DNA from: Quercus robur | Lineage: Eukaryota; Streptophyta; Magnoliopsida; Fagales; Fagaceae | Length of the DNA stretch: 64,000 bases | Reading direction: 5' to 3' | Assembly (NCBI RefSeq): GCF_932294415.1 | Contig: NC_065535.1 | Span: 85,333,862-85,397,861, forward strand | Shown: piece after piece, positions 10,778 through 20,747 of the stretch | Layout of the letters: every line of letters begins with the position of its first letter | How positions within the stretch are numbered: the stretch's first letter is position 1 | The notes under the pieces: generated by a model | Told to the model about the DNA's origin: nothing | Seen by the model: only the letters and a program-made list of their open reading frames with translations | Database searches by the model: none | Program-made: the position numbers and the translations under genes

Positions 10778-11530
10778 TGTGGGGCCCAATAGTTTATGGG
10801 CCCGGCCCGCTCGCTTATGGGGAGTCTACAGGTCCACACTGAAGGAGGCCAGGGCCCAAGCTCAAAAATAGGAAGTCCAAAGTGGCCCGAAGATACAGCC
10901 GAGGACAGCTTAGTCCTCGGCAGGCCCGAAGTCTCATGGATGAGAGTGACCTACAAGCTAACTTAGAAGATCAGAAAATATCTTGGAGGAAGTTGTCCTT
11001 AATACCCTTCACTGATATGACACTGCACCTAACATAGCCGGATTTTTAGGCTTTATTGATCATCTCCAACAATTTCGGGATTAGATTGATGGGACAGATA
11101 TCTGTCCCGGAAAGATCGATCCTACACGTGGACGAGGGACAACAAACGTAGGCTAGTATAAAAGGAAAGGTAAACTAATAAGGAAAAGGGAGCCCATCTC
11201 ACTTCCTGAGAAAAAGCTTCAGGAGGGAGAATGCCCGGAGAATATATGCGTATCACCCCATAAAACCCACCGTCGGGTCACCGGAGAAAACTTTAGCGCT
11301 CCTCGGACATGATCCGAGAAGCCAAATCCCTCAAGTTACGAAGGTGTAAGGCCTGAATATCCAGACTACAGTCTTTTCCTATCTTGACTCATCTAAAGTC
11401 CGGCCTGTACTAACGCCCAGTGACCCAACTCTAGCCTTTCAAGCCCACTCTCTACAAATGTTATTGTAAGGGATTTTCTGTAGGCGAGCCCATCATTGTT
11501 GTTGGGCCGCTTGAGAATCGTGTCCCTACA
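10778..11530 (+). repeat. 5' LTR
   Basis: Runs from TGTGGGGCCC to TCCCTACA. It contains a TATA box TATAAAAGG (11157-11165), an ACACGTGG G-box/ABRE-like motif (11124-11131) about 26 bp before it, and a perfect 9-bp inverted repeat GCCGAGGAC/GTCCTCGGC (10898-10906, 10913-10921) with a 6-nt loop. These point to U3 promoter function, with R starting shortly after the TATA box. Confidence 0.92.
11157..11165 (+). promoter_or_regulatory. LTR promoter TATA box
   Basis: TATAAAAGG in the left LTR; the same sequence occurs in the right LTR. An ACACGTGG motif lies upstream in both. Transcription is predicted to start about 30 bp downstream. Confidence 0.6.
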
Positions 11531-11532
11531 AT

Positions 11533-11550
11533 TGGCGCCGTCTGTGGGAA
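11533..11550 (+). other. Primer-binding site
   Basis: TGGCGCCGTCTGTGGGAA starts two bases after the left LTR. Its first nine bases match the complement of the 3' end of plant tRNA-Asp (TGGCGCCGT); beyond that the match weakens. This spacing and motif are typical of plant Ty3/gypsy elements. Confidence 0.75.
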
Positions 11551-11798
11551 GGCTTGCGCGTTGGCGCGAGTGGCGCATAAGCCAGTTCTCTAGCAAGCAG
11601 AGATTCACGAGTCTTCCTCATCTCCGGCGACGTGCGGTTGTTGCTCCGCCATAAACTTCTGCTAGGGGCTACGCCTTGCACCGCTAACGACGCGGGCAGC
11701 TCCAGGGGCTTCCGGCCTCAGGCCAACTCTCCCCTCCTTGGCCCGTGGGCTAACCTTCGAAAAATAAATAACATAACTATAGAGAAAAGACTACTTAA

Positions 11799-12625
11799 AA
11801 AGAAATCTTACAAGTTTTGGACAGAACCAAGGCCTTGCATGGTCCTCGGACCCAAGCCTATGGGGAAACCAAGTACAAACAAGAAATCTTACAAGTTTTG
11901 GACAGAACCAAGGCCTTGCATGGTCCTCGGACCCAAGCCTATGGGGAAACCAAGTACAAACAAGAAATCTTACAAGTTTTGGACAGAACCGAGGCCTTGC
12001 ATGGTCCTCGGACCCAAGCCTATGGGGAAACCAAGTACAAACAAGAAATCTTACAAATTTTGGACAGAACCGAGGCCTTGCATGGTCCTCGGACCCAAGC
12101 CTATGGGGAAACCAAGTATAAACAAGAAATCTTACAAGTTTTGGACAGAACCGAGGCCTTGCATGGTCCTCGGACCCAAGCCTATGGGGAAACCAAGTAC
12201 AAACAAGAAATCTTACAAGTTTTGGACAGAACCGAGGCCTTGCATGGTCCTCGGACCCAAACCTATGGGGAAACCAAGTACAAACAAGAAATCTTACAAG
12301 TTTTGGACAGAACCGAGGCCTTGCATGGTCCTCGGACCCAAGCCTATGGGGAAACCAAGTACAAACAAGAAATCTTACAAGTTTTGGACAGAACCGAGGC
12401 CTTGCATGGTCCTCGGACCCAAGCCTATGGGGAAACCAAGTACAAACAAGAAATCTTACAAGTTTTGGACAGAACCGAGGCCTTGCATGGTCCTCGGACC
12501 CAAGCCCTTGCATGGTCCTCGGACCCAAGCCTATGGGGAAACCAAGTACAAACAAGAAATCTTCCAAGTTTTGGACAGAACCGAGGCCTTGCATGGTCCT
12601 CGGACCCAAGCCTGTGGGGAAACCA
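11799..12625 (+). repeat. 81-bp tandem array, about 10 units
   Basis: Units begin AAGAAATCTTACAAGTTTTGG at 11800, 11881, 11962, 12043, 12124, 12205, 12286, 12367 and 12448, with one more at about 12555. Before the last unit a 24-bp piece (CCTTGCATGGTCCTCGGACC...) is duplicated. Units are nearly identical; the first two read CCAAGGCCTTG where the rest read CCGAGGCCTTG. Each unit has an inverted repeat CCGAGG/CCTCGG that could fold into a small hairpin. Because the period is 27 codons, frames stay open on both strands. These are not treated as genes. Confidence 0.95.
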
Positions 12626-13920
12626 AATACACAAAAGCATCATCGGAGTTCCCTATATCCCAGTCGATTGCTCAGATGGATTGTTTAGAAATCATCAGCC
12701 TTGGACGATATTCACGCGCGTATCACAGAATATCCAACTGATATCCCGGTTAGTTTCTTAAGTTTGATTTATTATGAATTATCGATATGATGCCTGGTAG
12801 TGTTGGTAAATTGGAGTTAGTTAAATTATGCTTCAAGCTATTTTGCACTAAATATTCTTGAAGAAACGCACACATAGGGCACACCCATTCACAAAATAGT
12901 GTTGTCAAAGAAACAGTGTTGTCAAAGAAACAGTGTTCAAAACAAGTAAAGAAATTTCCATTCTTACTAAAACAAAGAAATAGTACAGCGTACAATGAAA
13001 AAGCAGGAATCAGTTTGTGTCGAAGCTCACTACATAACCAAGAAGAAAGGAAAATACAAGAGAATAAAATGAAGCTGAGGAGGTAGATCAGAGGAGAGGT
13101 TGGCTACAGCTCCAAGACCTTGTTCTTCCTCAATGCTTTCACATGCCCACAACTCAAACAGTAAAAGAGACCCAACTTGAGCCTGACACCGTTGAAGGAA
13201 AGGTGCAGGGAGTTGGAGGTTGAGGGTCTTTCTCTAAATATACGCCTGCCACAAAGCAGAGGTGCTGATGGCGGAAAATCTTTCTTCTGACATACCAAAA
13301 TTCTGGCATGAACAGAACCTGCTTCAGATTTTGACTGAAAGAGGGAGAGACCCCTTACCCCCCAGGACGAAATGGAGTACTCTCCTGAACTTATGCTTCC
13401 TGTGCCCATACTGTACTATGTTGAGTCTCATGAAGGCACGGTGTATCAGCGGCGGAGAAAGTTCTTTCTTCCCAACCCTTGCCTTAAACATGTTATGCTA
13501 AGGGGGGAGAGCTCCGGATATGGAAGCTGTGATGTGGGAGAAAACTGAAGGATTTATGCGTATATAAAGCAACTTTCTCTCCCTCCCATTTATTTGAAAA
13601 GACAAGGTGATGGCAGTCAACTCACGCGGCGTCCCAAGGAACGCTACAGACAAAACAGTTCTGGCTCAACTTCCAACATCAACTGCAACCACAAGATTAA
13701 AGAGCCTTGTAAAGGCGCACCTCGGTCACTGTGACATCAGAGAGTACCGCGTGGCCAGAGGTTGCAGAAATATCTCTTAATTCATAGGCTGAGTGGATTC
13801 GTGGTCCAGGCCCGCTTTGTGTGAGGGCCCAGGTACTGTGGCCCACGCCGAGCAATGGCCGTGGCCGAGGACAACCCCTGCTCGGCGCCTTGGGAAATGC
13901 CTTATGAAAGGGAGAATCTG
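12626..13920. other. Retrotransposon interior, non-coding
   Basis: No protein motifs were recognised. A 19-bp direct duplication (GTTGTCAAAGAAACAGTGTT) lies at about 12900-12938. A block around 13310-13345 (CTGCTTCAGATTTTGACTG, AAAGAGGGAGAG) resembles 14980-15012 (CTGCTTCGGATTTTGGCTA, AAAGAGGAGGGA), hinting at an old internal duplication. Confidence 0.5.
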
Positions 13921-13925
13921 AACTC

Positions 13926-14155
13926 AAAGAGTTTTGGGCAGAACCTAGGACTTGCATGGTCCTCGGACTCAAGCCTATGGGAAAACCAAGTACGAAAAAG
14001 ATATCTTATAAGTCTTGGACAGAACCTAGGACTTGCATGGTCCTCGGACTCAAGCCTAGAGGGAAACCAGGAACATAAAAAAAGATATCTTATAAATCTT
14101 GGACAGAACCTAGGACTTGCATGGCCCTCGGACTCAAGCCTATGGGGAAACCGAG
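13926..14155 (+). repeat. Second, diverged cluster of the 81-bp unit (3 copies)
   Basis: Three copies of GGACAGAACCTAGGACTTGC-type units with spacing 84-88 bp, each with TGGTCCTCGGACTCAAGCC or a close variant. They are older than the main array (TAGG for GAGG, GACTC for GACCC). A poly(A) tract follows at 14161-14183. Confidence 0.85.
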
Positions 14156-14183
14156 CACCTAAAAAAAAAAAAAAAAAAAAAAA

Positions 14184-15550
14184 GGTTAAGGCCAGTGTGT
14201 TAAGAAGATGGCGAAACGAACTGATGATCGTTAGCCTAAAGAAATTGCTCATTGAAAGGGTGACATGTCCTCGGATAATTACTTCTTGCACCTTATCAAG
14301 CACTTAATCCCCATCGCGATTAATTTCAAGGTAAATCTCGTTCCTCACTGGTCGGATTGTTATGTCGAATAATAATTTTGTTAAAGTTATTATGGCGTCT
14401 TTTTATTAGCACGTATTTTGGCCTTAGTTGTCATTGGTTCAAATGCTATGCTACTGTGCCGAGCAGAACTTGCAAATTTATTAGAACATATAAACAGAAC
14501 ATGCGAAATAGAATAACAGTAACTTTTATTAATATAAAAATTATTACAACGTACAAGGAAGGGCTTAAGCAAGCCTATACAAAAAATGAACTGTTGAAGC
14601 AGTAATAACATCCGTAATACAGATAAGTAAACCGCCAGGTGTCCTTTAAACTCGTCTTCAAAGTCTCTCTAAAATCTCTGCCTCATTACTGTTCATATCA
14701 GAAGGAGAACTTTGTATAAAAAGGGAGAAGGGGAAGGAAGAAGAATTGGAACACATGGAAGCACTTCAGCAAGCTCTTGTCGCTGAGGAGTGCAAAGGAA
14801 AAAGAAGATGGAAGACATGAGCAGGAAGGAGGAGAAGAAGAGGGAAGCAATAAAAAGAAAGTAAAAGGAGCAAAAGAGGGAAAAGGGGAGCCATATTAGG
14901 TATGCTCATAAGAGAGCGGATGGAGATGACAAGGGAGGTTTTCGACTCAGTCACACCGGAAGTGGGGTGTGACGAGTCCCTGCTTCGGATTTTGGCTAAA
15001 AGAGGAGGGAGGCAAATCTTGAGTCTCCGCCATCCTTGCCCCGACCGAGCCATCTCAAGTTTTGTTAGGACATGGCGTTTCTGGGAAAGGAAGGGTTTAT
15101 TCATGGCTGACTGCTATGGTGGATGTATTATTGGATAGGATATAACCAGAGGAAAGAAGTAAACTCGGGGAAAAGCCTGAAGGGTTCGAATATGGGAGAA
15201 TCACTTTTTGTCATCTCTCTTTATATAAGGGAGTAAGATAAGGGCACGTAACACGTTCTGATCCCCAAGGAAATCTGCGAATAAATGTGCATCCGTTTCG
15301 TTCCCCCACGCTATCAGTAACCGTTAGATTTGGGAGGTCTCGTAAAAGGAAGATATTAAAGGCGTGCTACGGATAACCAAACGGTATAAGCGCATCACGC
15401 GTAAATCGAGGGAAACATCTTGTAGACCGGCGCATTCCTCGGGGAGGTGAAGAGTCGCCAACGTTGATCAAGGGCCGAATTGAATGAGCCGCGATAAAGG
15501 CTCGGTATTACCAAAACCCACCTTTCCAACCAAGACGTTGGACAGCAGGG
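14184..15550. other. Retrotransposon interior, 3' part
   Basis: Non-coding as far as can be seen. The purine-rich stretch 14715-14890 gives spurious frames. TTTATATAAGGG at 15218 could be a cryptic TATA box. Confidence 0.5.
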
Positions 15551-15564
15551 TTTTGAGGGGCTAT
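15551..15564 (+). other. Polypurine tract region
   Basis: TTTTGAGGGGCTAT lies immediately before the right LTR; GAGGGG (15555-15560) would prime plus-strand DNA. Confidence 0.6.
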
Positions 15565-16317
15565 TATGGGGCCCAATAGTTTATGGGCCCGGCCCGCTCG
15601 CTTATGGGGAGTCTACAGGTCCACACTGAAGGAGGCCAAGGCCCAAGCTCAAAAATAGGAAGTCCAAAGTGGCCCGAAGATACAGCCGAGGACAGCTTAG
15701 TCCTCGGCAGGCCCGAAGTCTCATGGATGAGAGTGACCTACAAGCTAACTTAGAAGATCAGAAAATATCTTGGAAGAAGTTGTCCTTAATACCCTTCACT
15801 GATATGACATTGCACCTAACAGAGCCGGATTTTTAGGCTTTATTGATCATCTCCAACAATTTCGGGATTAGATTGATGGGACAGATATCTGTCCCGGAAA
15901 GATCGACCCTACACGTGGACGAGGGACAACAAACGTAAGCTAGTATAAAAGGAAAGGTAAACTAATAAGGAAAAGGGAGCCCATCTCACTTCCTGAGAAA
16001 AAGCTTCAGGAGGGAGAATGCCCGGAGAATATATGCATATCACCCCGTAAAACCCACCGTCGGGTCACCGGAGAAAACTTTAGCGCTCCTCGGACATGAT
16101 CCGAGGAGCCAAATCCCTCAAGTTACGAAGGTGTAAGGCCTGAATATCCAGACTACAGTCTTTTCCTGTCTTGACTCATCTAAAGTCCGGCCTGTACTAA
16201 CGCCCCGTGACCCAACTCTAGCCTTTCAAGCCCACTCTCTACAAATGTTATTGTAAGGGATTTTCTGTAGGCGAGCCCATCATCGTTGTTGGGCCGCTTG
16301 AGAATCGTGTCCCTACA
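15565..16317 (+). repeat. 3' LTR
   Basis: Same length (753 bp) as the left LTR and ends TCCCTACA. It begins TA instead of TG. It repeats the GCCGAGGAC/GTCCTCGGC hairpin (about 15685-15708), the ACACGTGG motif and the TATAAAAGG box. About 13 substitutions separate it from the left LTR, with no length change seen. Confidence 0.92.
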
Positions 16318-16606
16318 ATACTAATATCCATTACTCTTACTTGAAGCATATACCTCGATGTGATCTTATTCTCACATAAAAAAATTTGGGAAAAAAAATA
16401 ATGAATATGGAAAGTCTCTAATTTTCCATAAACCAATATGGTAGTCCAAAAGTTCTCAGAAAATTATTAGATACTCTCAGAGTATCCCATTCATGTGAGA
16501 GGGGGGAGTATGCATTTATGATACTCCGGAAGTACACAATAATTTTCCAAAGTTCTCTATTCAGACTTGCTATTATGTTACCACATTTAATTCGATGAGT
16601 TTATAC

Positions 16607-17193
16607 TAGGGCTGTCCACGGGTTGGGTCGGGTCAGTTTTGGGCCCAACCCGGACTCGACCCGCCGGTGTCGGGTGGAAGGGTAGAGGAACCCGGAACCG
16701 ACTGTTGGAAAAATCGGTCAAGTCGGTTTCGAGTGGGGGTGAGCGTCGGTCGGTTCGATCAGTTGCCGGAGTAAAAAAAATCATTGAAATCTGAAAAAAA
16801 AAAAAGGTTGCCAGAATTTGGAAAATTGTGCCGGAATCTGGAAAATCTTGTCGGGATCTGGAAAATCTGCCGGAATCTGGAAAATCTCTCCGGTATCTTC
16901 ATTTTTTCTCACTGGAATCTGAAATTTTTCACTAAAAATTGTTGGAATTGGCCGGATCTAGCTAAATCCCACTAGATCTAGCCGGATCTGGCTTGATTTT
17001 GCAGGATTTGGCCTGATTTTTTATACAACTCCGGTTGGGTTCGAGTTGCTCGGGTTTTGGAGAAGCAAACCCGCCACTCGACCTGTCGGTATCGGTTCTT
17101 GAGAACGGAAACCCGCCGCCGACCGACTGGACCTTCGGTTTGGGTTGGCGTCTGGAGGTTTGGTCGGGCTCCGGTCAGGTCTAGACAGCCCTA
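16607..17193. mobile_element. hAT-type MITE
   Basis: Terminal inverted repeats TAGGGCTGTCC...GACAGCCCTA, flanked by 8-bp target copies GTTTATAC (16599-16606) and GTTTGTAC (17194-17201) with one mismatch. This agrees with hAT insertion. Inside, beside G+C-rich arms, sits a short tandem of about 19 bp (CCGGAATCTGGAAAATCT and variants, 16805-16900). No transposase. Confidence 0.85.
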
Positions 17194-17201
17194 GTTTGTA
17201 C

Positions 17202-18588
17202 ACACACACACATAAACACCCATATATGCAACTTAGTAGTTAAAAATACAATTTTTAATTATCAAAATATATAAGGTCTCTTCCTCTTCTCTAACCTTTC
17301 CCCTCCCACGACACTTATGTATCATTTATACCTTTTCCCCTTCTCCTACATATTATATATATATATATATATATATTATCTTTTTATCTCTTTTAAAACC
17401 AATAAGCTTAGTATTTGTGATGGAAAAATTTCAATTATCAATACATGTTTGTTTTTTATATCTACTACATATCAAAGGTACCTCTCTCTCTCTCTCTCTC
17501 TCTCATTTAGATTTCTCTATAATCTTGACATTCTATTTGTTTTAATGCTTTATGATAGGCATTTTACAAGTTTTGGAAGTTCTTGGATTAATTAGAATGG
17601 AGAAAGTTAATATATGAAGATTGATAAGTATTGTCAAGATAATAACAATAGTTTTTTATGTCAATAAAGCAATTTGAATAACATAGCTTAAATGATAAAT
17701 GGTTGTTAAGTTGTCTATATGCTGGTATTACTAATCAAATTCTCTTACATTATTTCACTTTTTGTATTACTATTTTTTTTTTACTTTCACATAGGTCACA
17801 CTTTTTAGCAAGTTTTCCTGGCCATATATATATATATATATATATAGTCATCTACTTGGATGATTTCCTTAGCAATTCTACAATCATCAATGCATTACTC
17901 TTGCATTATAATTATAGATTATTGCATTGTTTGTTGACACATGATAATTTATAATTCAAGATCTTTTCCTACTATTTTCTTGGCTAATTTATTAAAATTT
18001 AGAAATTGTGTTTGACTTCATCTTGCTAGGTTCTTTTTTCATGATCATTGGTTTATATGCTGTGAATTGGGCTAAAGTTAAAGACTTGGGAGAGATCAAA
18101 CAAGATACAGTTGTACAACTACTACATGAATCATTTAGAGAACATGAGTATTAAATGTATAAATTTCTTAGTAGCTTAACATAATGAGGTGATTCCATGG
18201 TATAAAAAAATAAATATGGACATGTATAAACAATTATATCATGAATACGTTTGCTTTTATCTACACCTTTTATGTTTTTTATTGACTGACTAAAATCAAC
18301 TACACATTTAGCTTCTTCTCAAGAGAAAAAAAAAAAAAAAAAAAAAAAAACTTCACATTTAGCTTCCTTAGTTTTTCAAAAATTTTAAATTGTGTGTAAA
18401 GGAAAAATATAAATCAATATATGTTTTGGGGAGAATTTTTTTATTTTTATTTTAAATTTTTTTATTTTTTATTTGTAATAGTTGATTCTCATATATGAGT
18501 TTAGTGATTATTGAAATATAAATTGTTATAACTTTGTTTAATAGTTCTTATGCGAAAAAATGAAAATAAAGTTTGGATAAATTGCTCA
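17202..18588. other. AT-rich DNA, no gene seen
   Basis: Contains (TA)n tracts (about 17355-17373 and 17824-17845), (TC)n at 17482-17503 and a poly(A) at about 18326-18350. No frame or RNA gene can be supported. It may be interior sequence of the Helitron-like element. Confidence 0.5.
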
Positions 18589-18593
18589 TTAAC

Positions 18594-19366
18594 TGTGGCG
18601 GCCGGTTAGTCAATAAATTATTAAAGTCAAGTTAATTGGGCCTGTGACCCATCCAAGGACGTAAAGCTGTCCAAGGAGGCCCATATCAGGTTGTAAGGGT
18701 AACCAAACGAAAGGAAGAGTAGATATCACGTAAGGTGAGTTTAGTATTTGTCCGAGGACAAAATCCTTCTTGGCAATATGAGTCCGGGGACGACCAGAAC
18801 GCTACCTTGTTACGAACGTACCTCGAAGCTACGTTATCACTAAAAGTGAGATATGGGACCAAGGGTAAGAAAGAAAAGGCAAACAAATATCTATAACAAC
18901 AGCTGCCTCCGCATTAATTGCCTCTCAACCAACTCTCTGGCCGCATTAATGTGGAGGTGATGCCTGAACAGTGATGAAGCAGTCTTACAGCTGCTAGTTG
19001 GAGGTTCCAGAAGGTGTTAGATGGGACAGAAAGAGATCTCCTGAACCCAACTTACACGTGTGTGGTGAAGATGATATCCAGAGGGCAGTATATAACATGA
19101 AAGAAAGCATTGAGGAAGAGGAACGGAACATCAAAAAAACAAAAAGGACTCAGAGGAAAGCCTGAAGAACAAAAGAACTAAACTTGTTTCAAAGAAAAAC
19201 TAATTGTTATATCATTGCTAATCCATCTATAAACGTGAGGTTTAATCAGTTTTCTTTTAGAGTTAACCTAGTTCTTGAACACCCACGCTCTATAAATTTT
19301 ATTGTTTGAGCCTTTAACGTACGAACCCAATACCAGTTTGGGATCGTTACAAATTGAGTCCTTACA
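18594..19366 (+). mobile_element. Solo LTR
   Basis: A 773-bp sequence from TGTGGCGGCC to GAGTCCTTACA, with a perfect 5-bp target duplication TTAAC at 18589-18593 and 19367-19371. It has ACACGTGT (19054-19061) upstream of TATATAA (19089-19095), and a TCCGAGGAC motif near 18751. Nothing internal remains, so it arose by recombination between two LTRs. It resembles the LTR at 54503-55237 in layout (GCATTAA, CCTGAACAGTG and AGTCCTT near the end). Confidence 0.88.
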
Positions 19367-19573
19367 TTAACAAATTCAAAAATGCAAAATAATGTTAGCT
19401 TTCATATGAAATCATCAAGATTCATTTTCATGTTCTAATAAAAATTATACATTCTCTTCTTTATTTTTTTTATTGTGTTGCATTTTGGTGCATATCTCAT
19501 TATATTATAACGTATTACAAAATATTTTGTCATATATAATAATTAAAAATAAAACACATCATGTTTCCTTGGC

Positions 19574-19613
<40 letters not shown>

Positions 19614-19774
19614 TACAAAAAATCAAGATATAGACTTCTTTAGTTACAGAATATATATTATATATTATAGTGTAATCACATTATTGTGAGATGAGTTTGG
19701 GACTATTATTTATAAGTCTTAACCACTATTTTTATTTTTTACTTAACATAAAAGAATATGATGTCAAATTTTTT

Positions 19775-19800
19775 CGTGTATCGCGTAGATTTGCGACTAG
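19775..19800 (+). mobile_element. Helitron-like 3' end
   Basis: CGTGTATCGCG (decayed hairpin) followed by TAGATTTGCGACTAG ends in CTAG at 19797-19800, next to T. It is the same terminus as at 2301-2328 with several changes. Confidence 0.5.
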
Positions 19801-19880
19801 TATATCTAAAAGTTGAAGCGTATCATTTATTGTCGCTATGCTCCAGTTAAGCCACATCATCAATCATGTCACCTTTTTTT
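19801..19880 (+). mobile_element. Second Helitron-like 5' end, abutting the previous 3' end
   Basis: TATATCTAAAAGTTGAAGCG with TCGCTATGCTCCAGTTAAGCCACATCA matches the 8445-8535 segment. It begins right at the CTAG terminus, as in head-to-tail Helitron insertion. Its own 3' end is not seen. A similar weaker copy is at 20403-20462. Confidence 0.4.
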
Positions 19881-20709
19881 TCTTCATTTAAAAAAAAATT
19901 AATATATAAATAAATAGTGTAACTTTACACATTCTCTAACTCTTTAAATCCAACTCACCATTAATTCAACCATCTTCCAATTCTCAACTCTTCATTTTTC
20001 CCTTTGAACCTAATTAGCTCTTTTGAAGTTCAAACCCTTCAATTCTCACTCTTGCCATTAACTATGTTATTTTTAACACTATAAATTTCCAATTGCTCTC
20101 TCTCTACCTTCGCAAAGTTGCCAAAGTGACATCAAATTTAAAAAATCCCTTCGAGGTTTTTTCTTTTCCTTCTTATTTTTTTTTATTTTCCCCAACTTCA
20201 GTTTTTCCATTGGAATTTTAAAGTTTGTGGCTAATATGTTTTTTTGTGGGTTGCTGACAATGTGATCACTCTGGGGCTATGGATGGCTAGGATTTGGTTT
20301 GTTTGTTATGAGAAGGGTTTTCAAGGATTATAAACTTCTTACTTCATATTTATGTTATACAAATTTTATTTTATATTTGTGTTTTACCTGTTCAATTTGT
20401 TTATATATCAAAAGCTGAAGCTTTTGTTATGCTTTCGTTGATCCATGTCATTAGCCATGTATTCTTTTTATTTGTTTTTTATTTTGCTTTTTTGTTATTT
20501 TGTTTACCTTTTTCAAAAGAATGCAAAATATTGATGATTTTACATATTCTCATGAATTTACACATTCTAAATAGTCTTAACTCTTTTGCTTTACTCAAAA
20601 AAAGGAGAAAAAAAAAAACTCTTTTGCTGTTCCTCAAAAAAAAAAAAAAAAAAAAAAACTCTTTTGCTTTAAATTACGCTCTCCTCCTATTACTCAATGC
20701 TTCTTTAGA

Positions 20710-20747
<38 letters not shown>

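Larger units (their letters stand above)
10778..16317 (+). mobile_element. Complete non-autonomous LTR retrotransposon
   Basis: Two LTRs of 753 bp each (10778-11530 and 15565-16317) flank a 4034-bp interior. A perfect 5-bp target duplication, ATACT, lies at 10773-10777 and 16318-16322. A primer-binding site follows the left LTR, and a purine tract precedes the right one. By eye the LTRs differ at about 13 positions (roughly 98% identity), so the insertion is young. The interior shows no gag, protease, reverse transcriptase, RNase H or integrase motif on either strand. It consists of an 81-bp tandem array, a second diverged cluster of the same unit, and non-coding DNA. This fits a large non-autonomous (LARD-like) derivative mobilised by a partner; the PBS type suggests a Ty3/gypsy relation. 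The first LTR base pair is TG on the left but TA on the right. Confidence 0.92.

Noticed and set aside
11799-12625. Regular repeats resembling a CRISPR array
   Set aside because: The repeats are contiguous with no unique spacers, in a plant retrotransposon.
11632-12761. Three long overlapping frames (about 270-370 codons) on both strands over the 81-bp array
   Set aside because: The repeat period is a multiple of three, so any frame lacking a stop in one unit stays open. There is no start context, no domain, and both strands are equally open.
13855-14307. 150-codon frame over the second repeat cluster
   Set aside because: Runs through a poly(A) tract and repeat units; no domain.
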